A DNA stretch of 15,497 nt from an uncultured delta proteobacterium (GTDB lineage Bacteria; Myxococcota_A; Polyangia; Polyangiales; Ga0077539): NCBI GenBank assembly GCA_903860995.1, contig CAIOSS010000002.1, positions 1 through 15,497 on the forward strand. The letters run 5' to 3'. Below are positions 7,259-14,209 of this stretch, piece after piece. The position numbers and the translations under genes were made by a program. Every line of letters starts with the position of its first letter. Position 1 is the stretch's first letter. The notes below the pieces were generated by a model. That model did not search any database, had not been told where the DNA came from, and saw only the letters and a program-made list of their open reading frames with translations.

Positions 7259-8260
7259 TCAGATCGGGCGGGGGCAGAGGCGGTGCGCGAGCTCGCACGC
7301 CATCGGGTCGCGGTAGAGCGAGCGGCAGTCGGCGCCCGCGCACGCGCAGCCGCCGATGCCCACGCACCCGGTGCCGTCCCAGGCGTAGCCGAAGAAGGCC
7401 GCGCAGGCGCCGACGCCGCGGGCGTCCTGCCTCACGCAGATCGGCGGTGAGCCGCCGCCGCCGCCGTCGGGCGCGCCGGCGTCCATCTCGCAGCCGGGCT
7501 CGGAGGCGCAGTCGCCGCCTTCGCCGCTGCAGGTGCAGGTGGTGCACGGGTCGATGCGGCACGGGACGCCCACGCGGCAGGTGACGCCGGAGATGACGCA
7601 GGTGCCGGGGCCCGCGTCGGGGGGCGGCGGGACGATGCCGCACTGGCCGCGCCGGAGGTACGGGCGACCCGGGCAGGTGGAGCTCGCCATGAAGGTCGAG
7701 CCGTCGCACGCGCAGTAGGTGGCCAGGTCGCGGGTGCAGGGCTGCGAGGGCTGGCAGGTCCACGGGATGCCGCAGCCCTCGGGGCCGGCGCACATGGCGC
7801 CCGCGGGGCAGTCGACGTTGCCGCGGCAGGTGCGCGGCGGGGGCCCGGCGTCGACGGGCGGGGGCGGCTCGTCGCACGGGCCGCGGTACCGGTAGGGCTG
7901 CGAGGGGCAGGACGAGCTCCCGAAGAAGGTCATGCCGTTGCAGCCGCAGAAGGGCGAGAAGTCGTCGGTGCACGGGCGACCGAGGGCGGGCTGGCAGGTC
8001 CACGGGATGGAGCAGCCTTCGCCGCCGAGGCACTCCAGCCCGGGGCGGCAGTCCGCCGTGGTGGTGCAGGTGCTGGGGACGTCGACGGCGGGCGGCCGGT
8101 CGACCGGGGGGAGCGGCGTGTCCCCCAGGGAGGGCCGATCCGTCGCCGGGGGCGCATCGGTTGCGCCGCCGCCATCGGGGTCGGCCTGGATGACCACCGA
8201 GCCGCAGCCCGAGAGCACGGCCACCAGGGTGAAGGAAACAAACGTCGTAAGGATTCTCAT
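7259..8260 (-). CDS. Cys-rich lipoprotein with two Kazal-like ten-cysteine modules
   Basis: The 333-residue product starts at the ATG at 8260, where GGAGG (8267-8271) sits 6 nt upstream; the frame is open upstream to 8335 but without signal character. MRILTTFVSFTLVAVLSGC is a type II signal peptide with lipidated C19. A Pro/Asp linker (20-64) leads to two homologous modules, residues 65-129 and 145-207, each with ten cysteines in matching spacing. Both contain GC-S/G-IPWTCQP and end in a Kazal-like half, such as YCACDGSTF followed by CPGRPYLRRGQC. The C-terminal part has CTTCTCSGEGGDC and a last Cys-rich unit, FFGYAWDGTGCVGIGGCACAG and CELAHRLC. It is probably a disulfide-stabilised surface protein; a protease-inhibitor role is possible by the Kazal resemblance but unproven. 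It is convergent to the RCC1 gene, with 19 bp between their stops. Confidence 0.85.
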   Translation of the reverse strand: MRILTTFVSFTLVAVLSGCGSVVIQADPDGGGATDAPPATDRPSLGDTPLPPVDRPPAVDVPSTCTTTADCRPGLECLGGEGCSIPWTCQPALGRPCTDDFSPFCGCNGMTFFGSSSCPSQPYRYRGPCDEPPPPVDAGPPPRTCRGNVDCPAGAMCAGPEGCGIPWTCQPSQPCTRDLATYCACDGSTFMASSTCPGRPYLRRGQCGIVPPPPDAGPGTCVISGVTCRVGVPCRIDPCTTCTCSGEGGDCASEPGCEMDAGAPDGGGGGSPPICVRQDARGVGACAAFFGYAWDGTGCVGIGGCACAGADCRSLYRDPMACELAHRLCPRPI

Positions 8261-8266
8261 CGGGCA

Positions 8267-8271
8267 CCTCC
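8267..8271 (-). promoter_or_regulatory. Ribosome binding site of the Cys-rich lipoprotein
   Basis: The minus strand reads GGAGG followed by TGCCCG and ATG (8260), a near-perfect Shine-Dalgarno match at 6-nt spacing. It decides the start at 8260 over upstream in-frame candidates and agrees with the signal peptide beginning there. Confidence 0.75.
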
Positions 8272-8314
8272 GGGTGTGAATGCCAGGCCCGGTGTGGCCC
8301 AGGCAGGCACAAGA

Positions 8315-8332
8315 ACCCGCGTTTTCGCGGGT
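8315..8332. other. Perfect 7-bp inverted repeat (hairpin) between the radical SAM and lipoprotein genes
   Basis: ACCCGCG-TTTT-CGCGGGT forms a 7-bp stem with a 4-nt loop, about 115 bp after the radical SAM stop and 55 bp before the lipoprotein start (both genes on the minus strand). On the minus strand it is followed only by TTCTTG, a weak T-run. It may be a weak terminator for the radical SAM gene or an operator for the lipoprotein gene. The sequence alone does not decide. Confidence 0.35.
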
Positions 8333-8448
8333 CACGCCGGGAGATAGAACAAGTATCGCGCCAACGAGGGAGGGGAGCGCGAGGGCCCGAGTGACGGAGG
8401 TTCCTGGGCCCCCGTGCGCCCACGCTCGTGCGGCGCTGACGGGGGCGG

Positions 8449-9315
8449 TCAGAGCCCGCGCGAGCGCTCGGGGCGCAGCGGGACGCGGCCGTCGATGGCG
8501 GCGTCGATGAGCGCGACGATGCGCTCGCGGTCGCGCGGCAGGCGCCCGCCCAGCGGCAGGTGGTTGGACGCGTGGTTGGTGCGGAAGACCGCGTCCGTCG
8601 GGCGCGCGAGGTCGACCATGGCGCGCAGCTCGCGCAGCAGGTCGGGTGTCGGCGGCACGGCGAAGCGCCCGCGCCCCGCGAGCGTGGCCAGGGGGGTGCC
8701 CGGCACGATCGTCACCGTGAGCGCGGAGAAGTACGCGGGGTTCATGTCGGTGACGAGCCGCGCGGTGCCCTCGGCGTGCGCTTCGCTGCGCTCCATCCCG
8801 ACGCCCAGCAGGGCGATGACGCTGAGCGCCATGCCCGCGGCGTGCGCGCGGTGCGCGGCCTCGACGTGCGCCGCGGCGTCGTCACCCTTCGCGATGCGCT
8901 TGAGGGTGACGTCGTCGCCGGACTCCGGGCCCACGTAGAGCAGCGAGAGCCCGCGCTCGCGCAGGGCGCGCAGCTCCGCGTCGGTCTTGCCGAGGACGTT
9001 GCGGGCCATCGCGTAGGCCGACACGCGCCGCAGCCGGGGGAAGCGCTCCGCGGCGCGGTCGAGGATCGGCAGCCAGTGGTCCATCGGGAGCACGAGCGCG
9101 TCGCCGTCGGCGACGAAGAGCTTCTCGACGCCGTCATCGCGGCGGGCGGCGTCGTCGAGGTCTGCGAGCACCTCGTCGAGCGCGCGCACCCGGAAGGCCT
9201 TCGCGCGGTACATGTCGCAGTAGGTGCAGTGGTTCCAGGAGCACCCGATGGTGGCCTGGAGGATGAGCGCGTCGGCCTCCGAGGGCGGCCGGTAGATGGA
9301 GCCTTCGTAGCGCAT
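8449..9315 (-). CDS. Radical SAM protein with CX4CX2C cluster motif
   Basis: The 288-residue product starts at the ATG at 9315 (MRYEGSIYRPPSEADALILQ); a GTG at 9327 is possible but has no spaced ribosome-binding site. C25, C30 and C33 in GCSWNHCTYCDMY are the presumed ligands of the [4Fe-4S] cluster that cleaves S-adenosylmethionine. Next comes a TIM-barrel-like sequence: LFVADGDALVLPMDHWL (the GGE/strand-2 region), then SAYAMARNVLGKTDAELRAL, then LLYVGPESGDDVTLKRIAKG, a typical radical SAM E-S-G segment. This resembles the COG1032-type group whose N-terminus reads P-P-S-E-A-x-S-L-I-L-Q-x-T-x-G-C-S-x-N-x-C-T-F-C. I recall that spacing as normal for the group, not from a search. There is no B12-binding or SPASM domain, so it is a bare catalytic core. 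The substrate is unknown. It stands alone on its strand, divergent from the carbonic anhydrase gene. Confidence 0.88.
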   Translation of the reverse strand: MRYEGSIYRPPSEADALILQATIGCSWNHCTYCDMYRAKAFRVRALDEVLADLDDAARRDDGVEKLFVADGDALVLPMDHWLPILDRAAERFPRLRRVSAYAMARNVLGKTDAELRALRERGLSLLYVGPESGDDVTLKRIAKGDDAAAHVEAAHRAHAAGMALSVIALLGVGMERSEAHAEGTARLVTDMNPAYFSALTVTIVPGTPLATLAGRGRFAVPPTPDLLRELRAMVDLARPTDAVFRTNHASNHLPLGGRLPRDRERIVALIDAAIDGRVPLRPERSRGL

Positions 9316-9321
9316 CGCGGG

Positions 9322-9325
9322 CTCC
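9322..9325 (-). promoter_or_regulatory. Ribosome binding site favouring the ATG of the radical SAM gene
   Basis: The minus strand reads AGGAGTGGAG, then CCCGCG, then ATG at 9315. The second GGAG (9322-9325) has 6-nt spacing to this ATG. The alternative GTG at 9327 is itself embedded in the GGAGTGGAG stretch with no usable spacing, so the ATG is the better start. Confidence 0.6.
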
Positions 9326-9468
9326 ACTCCTACCCGATCCCGCGGGGGCGCGCCCAGTGCTCGCAGTCGTGGGCCGACGTCCTGTTCAACCCGTCAGCGC
9401 TCCTGAAGTACGGTACTACCTCCTCCTCACCTGCAGCGAAGTTCCGCTTCGAAGGAAAGAAGACCGAC

Positions 9469-10425
9469 ATGGACCGCTTGAAGATCCGGTCGCCCTCACA
9501 ACGCGCGCTCGCGCTCTCGCTCTGCGGCGTCGTGGCCCTGAGCGCTGCATGCAGCGACGATGGAGCGGTGGTGGCACCCGCCGATGCGGCCATCGCTGCG
9601 GACACTCCAATGACCACGGATGTCCCCCACGCGACGGACGTGCCCCACGCGACGGACGCCAGCGGCCACGGCGACGCCGCGGCGCCGAGCTGTGCGATGG
9701 GGGACACGGTCTACCGCCCGACCGGCGCGCACTGGGACTACATGGACCCGAGCGAGTGGGCGATGGCCTCGCCCGCCTATGCGATGTGCACCGGGATGAA
9801 CCAGACCCCCGTCGACCTCCCGGCGATGACCGCTGCCGAGACCACCCCGCTCACGTTCAACCACTACGGGATGCAGGCCCTGCGGCTGCTCAACAACGGC
9901 CACACCCTCCAGGTGAACGTACCCACCACGTACGGCGGCACCGACCCGTCGGTCTCGTACAACGGGACGACCTACTACCTGCTGCAGTTCCACGCGCACA
10001 CGACGTCGGAGCACACCATCGCGGGGACCTCCTACCCGATGGAGTTCCACTTCGTGCACGCGACGAACGCCACCGCGACGGCGCAGTACCTCGTCGTCGG
10101 CGTGATGTTCAACATCGGCGCCGAGAGCCCCGTGCTCCGCACCATGCTCGCGCAAGACCCCGGCGAGGAGTGCATTCGCGAGCGCCTGTCCGACCAGGTC
10201 GAGCTCGGCAGCCTGCTGCCCGCCAACCGGTCGTTCTACCACTACAGCCCCGGGTCCCTGACCACCCCGCCGTGCACCGAGGGCCTCAACTGGTTCGTCC
10301 TGAGCGAAGCCCTCACGGTGGGCGCGGAGCAGGTCGCGGAGTTTGGTCGGGTCGTGCACGGACGCAACAACCGCCCGGTGCAGCCCCTCAGCGGCCGCAT
10401 GGTCACCCGCTACACCGCCCCGTGA
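9469..10425 (+). CDS. Alpha-class carbonic anhydrase, predicted exported lipoprotein
   Basis: The 318-residue product interconverts CO2 and bicarbonate using zinc, here outside the cytoplasm. The N-terminus has a basic stretch and the hydrophobic segment ALALSLCGVVALSAAC with a lipobox Cys at residue 28. An Ala/Asp/Thr linker with two DVPHAT repeats (to about residue 73) follows. The alpha-CA domain then shows HWDYMDPSEW and NQTPVDL near its start, the zinc ligands H175 and H177 (QFHAHTTSEH), E181, and the third ligand H194 (MEFHFVH). SLTTPPCTEGLNWFVLSE carries the catalytic Thr pair, and NNRPVQPL lies near the end. Cysteines in AMCTGMNQ and PPCTEG are placed for the disulfide usual in bacterial alpha-CAs. 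All key residues are present, so it should be active. A purine-rich GAAGGAAAGAAG precedes the ATG. The next gene starts at or just after its stop. Confidence 0.95.
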   Translation: MDRLKIRSPSQRALALSLCGVVALSAACSDDGAVVAPADAAIAADTPMTTDVPHATDVPHATDASGHGDAAAPSCAMGDTVYRPTGAHWDYMDPSEWAMASPAYAMCTGMNQTPVDLPAMTAAETTPLTFNHYGMQALRLLNNGHTLQVNVPTTYGGTDPSVSYNGTTYYLLQFHAHTTSEHTIAGTSYPMEFHFVHATNATATAQYLVVGVMFNIGAESPVLRTMLAQDPGEECIRERLSDQVELGSLLPANRSFYHYSPGSLTTPPCTEGLNWFVLSEALTVGAEQVAEFGRVVHGRNNRPVQPLSGRMVTRYTAP

Positions 10426-10436
10426 GCGGCGCTCCG

Positions 10437-10967
10437 ATGGGACCTCGCACGCCTCGATGGTGCCTCGCCGCGTCGGCGGCGCTCGGCTGCACGCCGTCGC
10501 CCCCGTCCTCCAACCCGTCGCACATCGAGGCGCCGCTCGTCGCGTCGGTCGAGCCCGCGACGGATGGCCGCGCGCAGATGATCGGTCGGCCGTGGCTCCG
10601 GCAGCGCGCCACGCTGTCGCTCCACGGCAGCGAGGCGCGCGTCGCCTTCGACTCCGAGTCCGGCGTGGCGGACGTGCGCTGCCCGGAGGAGCTCGTCGGC
10701 ACCTCGACGCAGGGCTGCGGCAGCGCCGCGGAGGCCCGCGCCCTCGAGCAGCGCGTCGACCGCGCCCAGGACGAGTGGCGCGGCGAGGCGACGAGCACCC
10801 GCGGCTCGCTGCGCCTCTCGTTGCGCTCCCCGCAAGGGACCGACTCCCTTCGCCTGAGCTGCCGCTGGGTCGAGGGCGGCGCGCTCGGCTGCGACGAGGT
10901 GTCCGGCTGGCCCGTGCGCGAGGGCTTCGTGGCGCCCGCCGCGGTGACCTTCTCCCGCTCCCGCTGA
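10437..10967 (+). CDS. Small unrecognised lipoprotein
   Basis: The product has 176 residues from the ATG at 10437. A GTG at 10422 overlapping the carbonic anhydrase stop (GTGA) would add five residues, and neither start has a clear ribosome-binding site. MGPRTPRWCLAASAALGC looks like a short lipoprotein signal with C18 as the acceptor (ALGC, a slightly weak lipobox). A Ser/Pro linker follows. The body has no family I recognise: RPWLRQRATLSLHGSEARVA looks beta-rich, EARALEQRVDRAQDEWRGEA is a charged helix, and RLSCRWVEGGALGC lies near the end. Five body cysteines (in DVRCPEE, QGCGSA, LSCRW, ALGCDE) may form disulfides. Balanced composition and signal character argue that it is real. It is probably co-transcribed with the carbonic anhydrase. 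Confidence 0.65.
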   Translation: MGPRTPRWCLAASAALGCTPSPPSSNPSHIEAPLVASVEPATDGRAQMIGRPWLRQRATLSLHGSEARVAFDSESGVADVRCPEELVGTSTQGCGSAAEARALEQRVDRAQDEWRGEATSTRGSLRLSLRSPQGTDSLRLSCRWVEGGALGCDEVSGWPVREGFVAPAAVTFSRSR

Positions 10968-10976
10968 AGCCACACC

Positions 10977-11096
10977 CGCGCTGTTCGCCGGGGCGACGTC
11001 GTGCCGCAGGCGCAGCAGGTCGTACACGGAGTCGCAGATGGCCGGCTCGTGGTCGACGACCAGGAGGCAGTGCTTGCGCGGCGTGACCTCACTCAT
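10977..11096 (-). pseudogene. Truncated response-regulator receiver fragment
   Basis: The ATG at 11096 overlaps the TGA of the kinase gene (ATGA). The first 40 residues read as the start of a receiver domain: KHCLLVVDHEPAICDSVYDL then LRLRHDVAPANSA. In intact receivers this N-terminal strand carries an Asp-Asp/Glu-Asp pair; here the second acid is His (D15-H16-E17). After about residue 40 no receiver sequence follows in any minus-strand frame: no phospho-acceptor D, no T/S-G, no K-P. The frame stays open to 10410 only as antisense of the small lipoprotein gene. It therefore looks like the remnant of the cognate regulator, cut off about where the convergent lipoprotein gene ends (10967). A short functional peptide cannot be excluded. 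Confidence 0.7.
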
Positions 11097-13969
11097 GGCG
11101 TCTCCCCTCGGTGCCTCGGCAGCACGACGCGGAACACCGCCCCGCCGCCGGCCTGGTTCTCGACCTCGATGCGGCCGCGGTGGTCCCGGACGATGCCGTG
11201 GCAGATGCTCAGCCCGAGGCCCATCCCCTCCCCGGCGCGCTTCGTCGTGAAGAAGGGGTCGAAGATGCGCGACAAGACATCCTCGGGGATGCCGCCGCCG
11301 TTGTCGGCGATCTCGACGACGGCCTCGGCACCGGCGCTCCGCGTCGCGATCGTGATGCGCCCGTCCGTCCGCCCGGAGGCCTCGATGGACTGCACCGCGT
11401 TCACCAGGAGGTTCAGGAACACCTGGTTCATCCCCGCGACCGCGCACGAGATCGGCGGCACCGGCCCGTAGCGGCGCTCGACGGTGATGCCCCGCTTGTC
11501 GAGGCGCCACTGGATCATCTCGACGCCGCTCTCCAGCGGGGTGCGCAGGTCGATGACGTCGACCTCGGCCTGGTCGAGCCGCGCGAACTCCCGCAGGCTC
11601 TTCACGATCGTGGCCACGCGCCGCACGCCCACCCGGGAGCGCTGCAAGATCCGCTCGATGCTCCCCTCGACGTAGCCCAGGTCCGCGGCCTCGCTGGCGC
11701 GCCGCACGCCCGCCAGGACCTCCGGGGCCGCCTCGGCCAGCGCGGGCTCCCCGCGGCGGTACTCTGCCAGCACGGCCCGCATCCCGTGGATGTCCCGCTC
11801 CAGCACGGCCAGGTTGTTGTCGACGAACGCGATGGGGTTGTTGATCTCGTGCGCCATCCCCGCGCTCATCAGCCCCAGCGACGCGAGCCTCTCGGACTGT
11901 GAGACGCGCGCCTGCAGCCGCCGCCGCTCGGAGGTGTCGCGCACCGCGTACATCACCGCGAGCCCCGCCGGCCACTCGACCGCCGACACCACGAGGTCCA
12001 TCGGGAACACCTCGCCGCCCCGGCGCAGCCCCTGCAGTTCGACGACCCCTCCCGCGAGGGGACCGCCGCCGGAGCGCGCGAACTCCGCGAGGTCGCGCCG
12101 GTGCTCCTCGCGCAGCTCGGGCGCCACGAGGTCTGACACCGGCCGGCCGACGAACGACTCCTCGACGTAGCCGAACATGCGCCGCGCGGCGGTGTTGACC
12201 AGCGTCGCGACGCCCTCCCCATCGCCCACGACGATGCCGTCCTGGGCGCCCTCGATGAGCTGCCGGTAGAGCCGCTCGGAGGCCGCTGTCGCCTCGCGGG
12301 CCTCCTCGCGGAGGTCCGCGAGGTGGAGCTGCACCCGCACCCGCGCGATGAGCTCCCGCGCCGAGAAGGGCTTGGTGAGATAGTCGTCCGCGCCGACGTC
12401 GAGGCCGGCGAGGCGCGACTCCTCCCCGGCCCGCGCGGACAGCAGCAGCACCGGCAGCGTGCGCAGCGAGGGGTCGGCCCGCACCGTGCGGATCAGGTCG
12501 ATCCCGTTCATTCCGGGCATCATCACGTCCGAGACGAGCATGTCCGGTCGGCGCGCGCGCACCTCCTCCAGCGCCTCGCGGCCGTCGGCCACGGTGACCA
12601 CCTCGTGCGTGACCGCGAGCAGGCGACGGACGTAGTCCCGCATGTCGGCGTTGTCGTCCGCCAGGACGATGCGCTTTCGCGTCCCCTGCCCGACCGGCGC
12701 CTCCTCCGCGGGCTCGCGGGCCTCCTCCGCGGGGACCCACCGCAGCGCCTCGGCCACGAAGGCGTCCGCGCTCGTTCGGGCGTCGCCCGGCGTCGAGGCT
12801 CGCGGCGCGCGAGAGACGCGCTCCCCGGGCAGGTGGTCCGAGCCCCGCGGGACGCGCACGGTGAAGCACGACCCTCGGCCCGGCGCGCTCTCCACCGAGA
12901 CCTCGCCCCCGTGGAGGCGCGCGAGCTCCCGCACCAGCGCGAGGCCGATGCCTGTCCCCTCGGCGTTGCGCCCCGCCGCCCCCGGCACCCGGTGGAAGCG
13001 CTCGAAGAGGTTGGGAAGCTCCGCCTCGGGGATGCCGGTGCCCGTGTCGCGCACCGCCAGCCGCACGGCCGCATCGTCGGCCTCCAGCGTGACCCTGATC
13101 TCCCCGGCGAGCGTGAACTTGAACGCGTTGGACAGGAGGTTGAGCACGATCTGCTCCCACATCCCCCGGTCGACGAAGACCGGCTCCGGCAGCGGGGCGC
13201 ACGCCACCACCAGCCGCATGCCCGCGCGCTCCACCGCCGAGCGGAACGTGCTGGCGAGGTCGGTGGTGAGCGCCGCGAGGTCGACGGGCTCGAAGGCGGC
13301 CTCCGCGCGGCCCGCCTCGATGCGCGAGAAATCGAGCAGCGCGTCGACCAGCTTCGAGAGCCTCAGCGCGTTGCGCTGGACCATCCGCAGCTCGTCGGCC
13401 ACCGGGCCCGACAGCTCTCCCCGGACGCCCCCGAGCAGGTCTTCCAGCGGCCCCAGCATCAGCGTGAGGGGCGTGCGGAACTCGTGGCTCACGTTGCCGA
13501 AAAACTCGGTCTTCGCCCTCGTGGCGGCCTCGGCGCTGCGCGTGGCCTGGCCGAGGGCCTCCACCGCCTCGTGGCGCGCGGTGCACTCGAAGATGTAGCC
13601 GATGTAGCGGGAGATCTCCCCGGCGCCGTCGCGGATGATCGCGGTGAGGTCGCGGACCCAGCGGGTGCGGCCCTCCGGGTCGATGATCCGGTAGTCCTCG
13701 TGCTCGAAGACCAGATCCCCGGAGGCGCTGTGCTCGGCGACCTCGCGGGTCACCGTCGGGAGGTCGTCGGGGTGGATGGCCCCGGCGTACACCACGCGCC
13801 CGGACAGGAAATCCTGGGCGTTGTAACCGAGGACATGGCGGACGTTGGGCGAGACGAACTCCACCGGCCAGCCCTCCGTGGCGCGCCAGCTGAAGATCGC
13901 GACCGGCACCGAGGACTCCAGCAAGGTGTGGAAGACCAGGTCCTCGATGTCGCGGTTGGTCGAATCCAT
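11093..13969 (-). CDS. Soluble hybrid sensor histidine kinase with two kinase cores: PAS-HK-REC-PAS-HK
   Basis: The 958-residue product starts MDSTNRDIEDLVFHTLLESS at the ATG at 13969. Domains in order: PAS (about 15-140; FVSPNVRHVLGYNAQDF and IHPDDL), HisKA with H162 (NVSHEFRTPLTLMLGPL), HATPase_c (about 262-375; NLLSNAFKFT, DTGTGIP, GTGIGLALV), and receiver (about 430-552; ADDNADMRDY, phospho-acceptor D481 in VSDVMMPGMNG, K533 in YLTKPF). A second PAS (about 570-690; LIEGAQDGIVVGDGEG) leads to an NtrB-like HisKA with H707 (AGMAHEINNPIAF) and a second HATPase_c (NLLVNAVQSI, DNGGGIP, GEGMGLGLS). All phosphotransfer and ATP-binding residues are present in both cores. No membrane segment is visible, so it should sense cytoplasmic signals through its PAS domains. 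A response-regulator remnant follows by ATGA overlap. Longer upstream reading of the frame (to 15481) is antisense to glpD. Confidence 0.93.
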   Translation of the reverse strand: MDSTNRDIEDLVFHTLLESSVPVAIFSWRATEGWPVEFVSPNVRHVLGYNAQDFLSGRVVYAGAIHPDDLPTVTREVAEHSASGDLVFEHEDYRIIDPEGRTRWVRDLTAIIRDGAGEISRYIGYIFECTARHEAVEALGQATRSAEAATRAKTEFFGNVSHEFRTPLTLMLGPLEDLLGGVRGELSGPVADELRMVQRNALRLSKLVDALLDFSRIEAGRAEAAFEPVDLAALTTDLASTFRSAVERAGMRLVVACAPLPEPVFVDRGMWEQIVLNLLSNAFKFTLAGEIRVTLEADDAAVRLAVRDTGTGIPEAELPNLFERFHRVPGAAGRNAEGTGIGLALVRELARLHGGEVSVESAPGRGSCFTVRVPRGSDHLPGERVSRAPRASTPGDARTSADAFVAEALRWVPAEEAREPAEEAPVGQGTRKRIVLADDNADMRDYVRRLLAVTHEVVTVADGREALEEVRARRPDMLVSDVMMPGMNGIDLIRTVRADPSLRTLPVLLLSARAGEESRLAGLDVGADDYLTKPFSARELIARVRVQLHLADLREEAREATAASERLYRQLIEGAQDGIVVGDGEGVATLVNTAARRMFGYVEESFVGRPVSDLVAPELREEHRRDLAEFARSGGGPLAGGVVELQGLRRGGEVFPMDLVVSAVEWPAGLAVMYAVRDTSERRRLQARVSQSERLASLGLMSAGMAHEINNPIAFVDNNLAVLERDIHGMRAVLAEYRRGEPALAEAAPEVLAGVRRASEAADLGYVEGSIERILQRSRVGVRRVATIVKSLREFARLDQAEVDVIDLRTPLESGVEMIQWRLDKRGITVERRYGPVPPISCAVAGMNQVFLNLLVNAVQSIEASGRTDGRITIATRSAGAEAVVEIADNGGGIPEDVLSRIFDPFFTTKRAGEGMGLGLSICHGIVRDHRGRIEVENQAGGGAVFRVVLPRHRGETP

Positions 13970-14118
13970 CGTCGAGCACCTGTAGGCGGCCGCGTGATCG
14001 GGCGTCGGTTGGTGGTCGACCCGCGCCGACGGCCCACCCTCCAAGGCCCCGCGAGACCCCCCTCTATGGGTTCCCGGGCGGGTCGCGTCAATCTCCGCGA
14101 CGGGCGACGCGCCGGAGG

Positions 14119-14147
14119 TCGACACGGAGGGGGCGTCGATGAACAAT
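14119..14147 (+). promoter_or_regulatory. Candidate sigma70-like promoter upstream of glpD
   Basis: TCGACA (14119-14124; five of six to TTGACA), a 17-bp spacer, and AACAAT (14142-14147; four of six to TATAAT) lie about 60 bp before the glpD ATG in the 240-bp divergent gap. This is a weak match in GC-rich DNA, offered as a candidate only. Nothing else in the gap (13970-14209) is recognisable. Confidence 0.25.
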
Positions 14148-14209
14148 GCGCGCCCGGAACCGATCGCGCCGGCCGCGAGGCACGGCGAGGAAGCCTCAGA
14201 CCCATCGCA

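Noticed and set aside
5832..8423. An open minus-strand frame of more than 850 codons crossing the pseudo-ATPase, RCC1 and Cys-rich genes
   Set aside because: Low-complexity His/Arg/Pro translation with no domain. The real genes on both strands have signal peptides and family motifs in other frames.
3671..10425. Functional link between carbonic anhydrase (bicarbonate supply) and biotin carboxylase (bicarbonate use)
   Set aside because: The anhydrase carries an export signal and acts outside the cytoplasm, and the genes are 4 kb apart with oppositely oriented genes between them.
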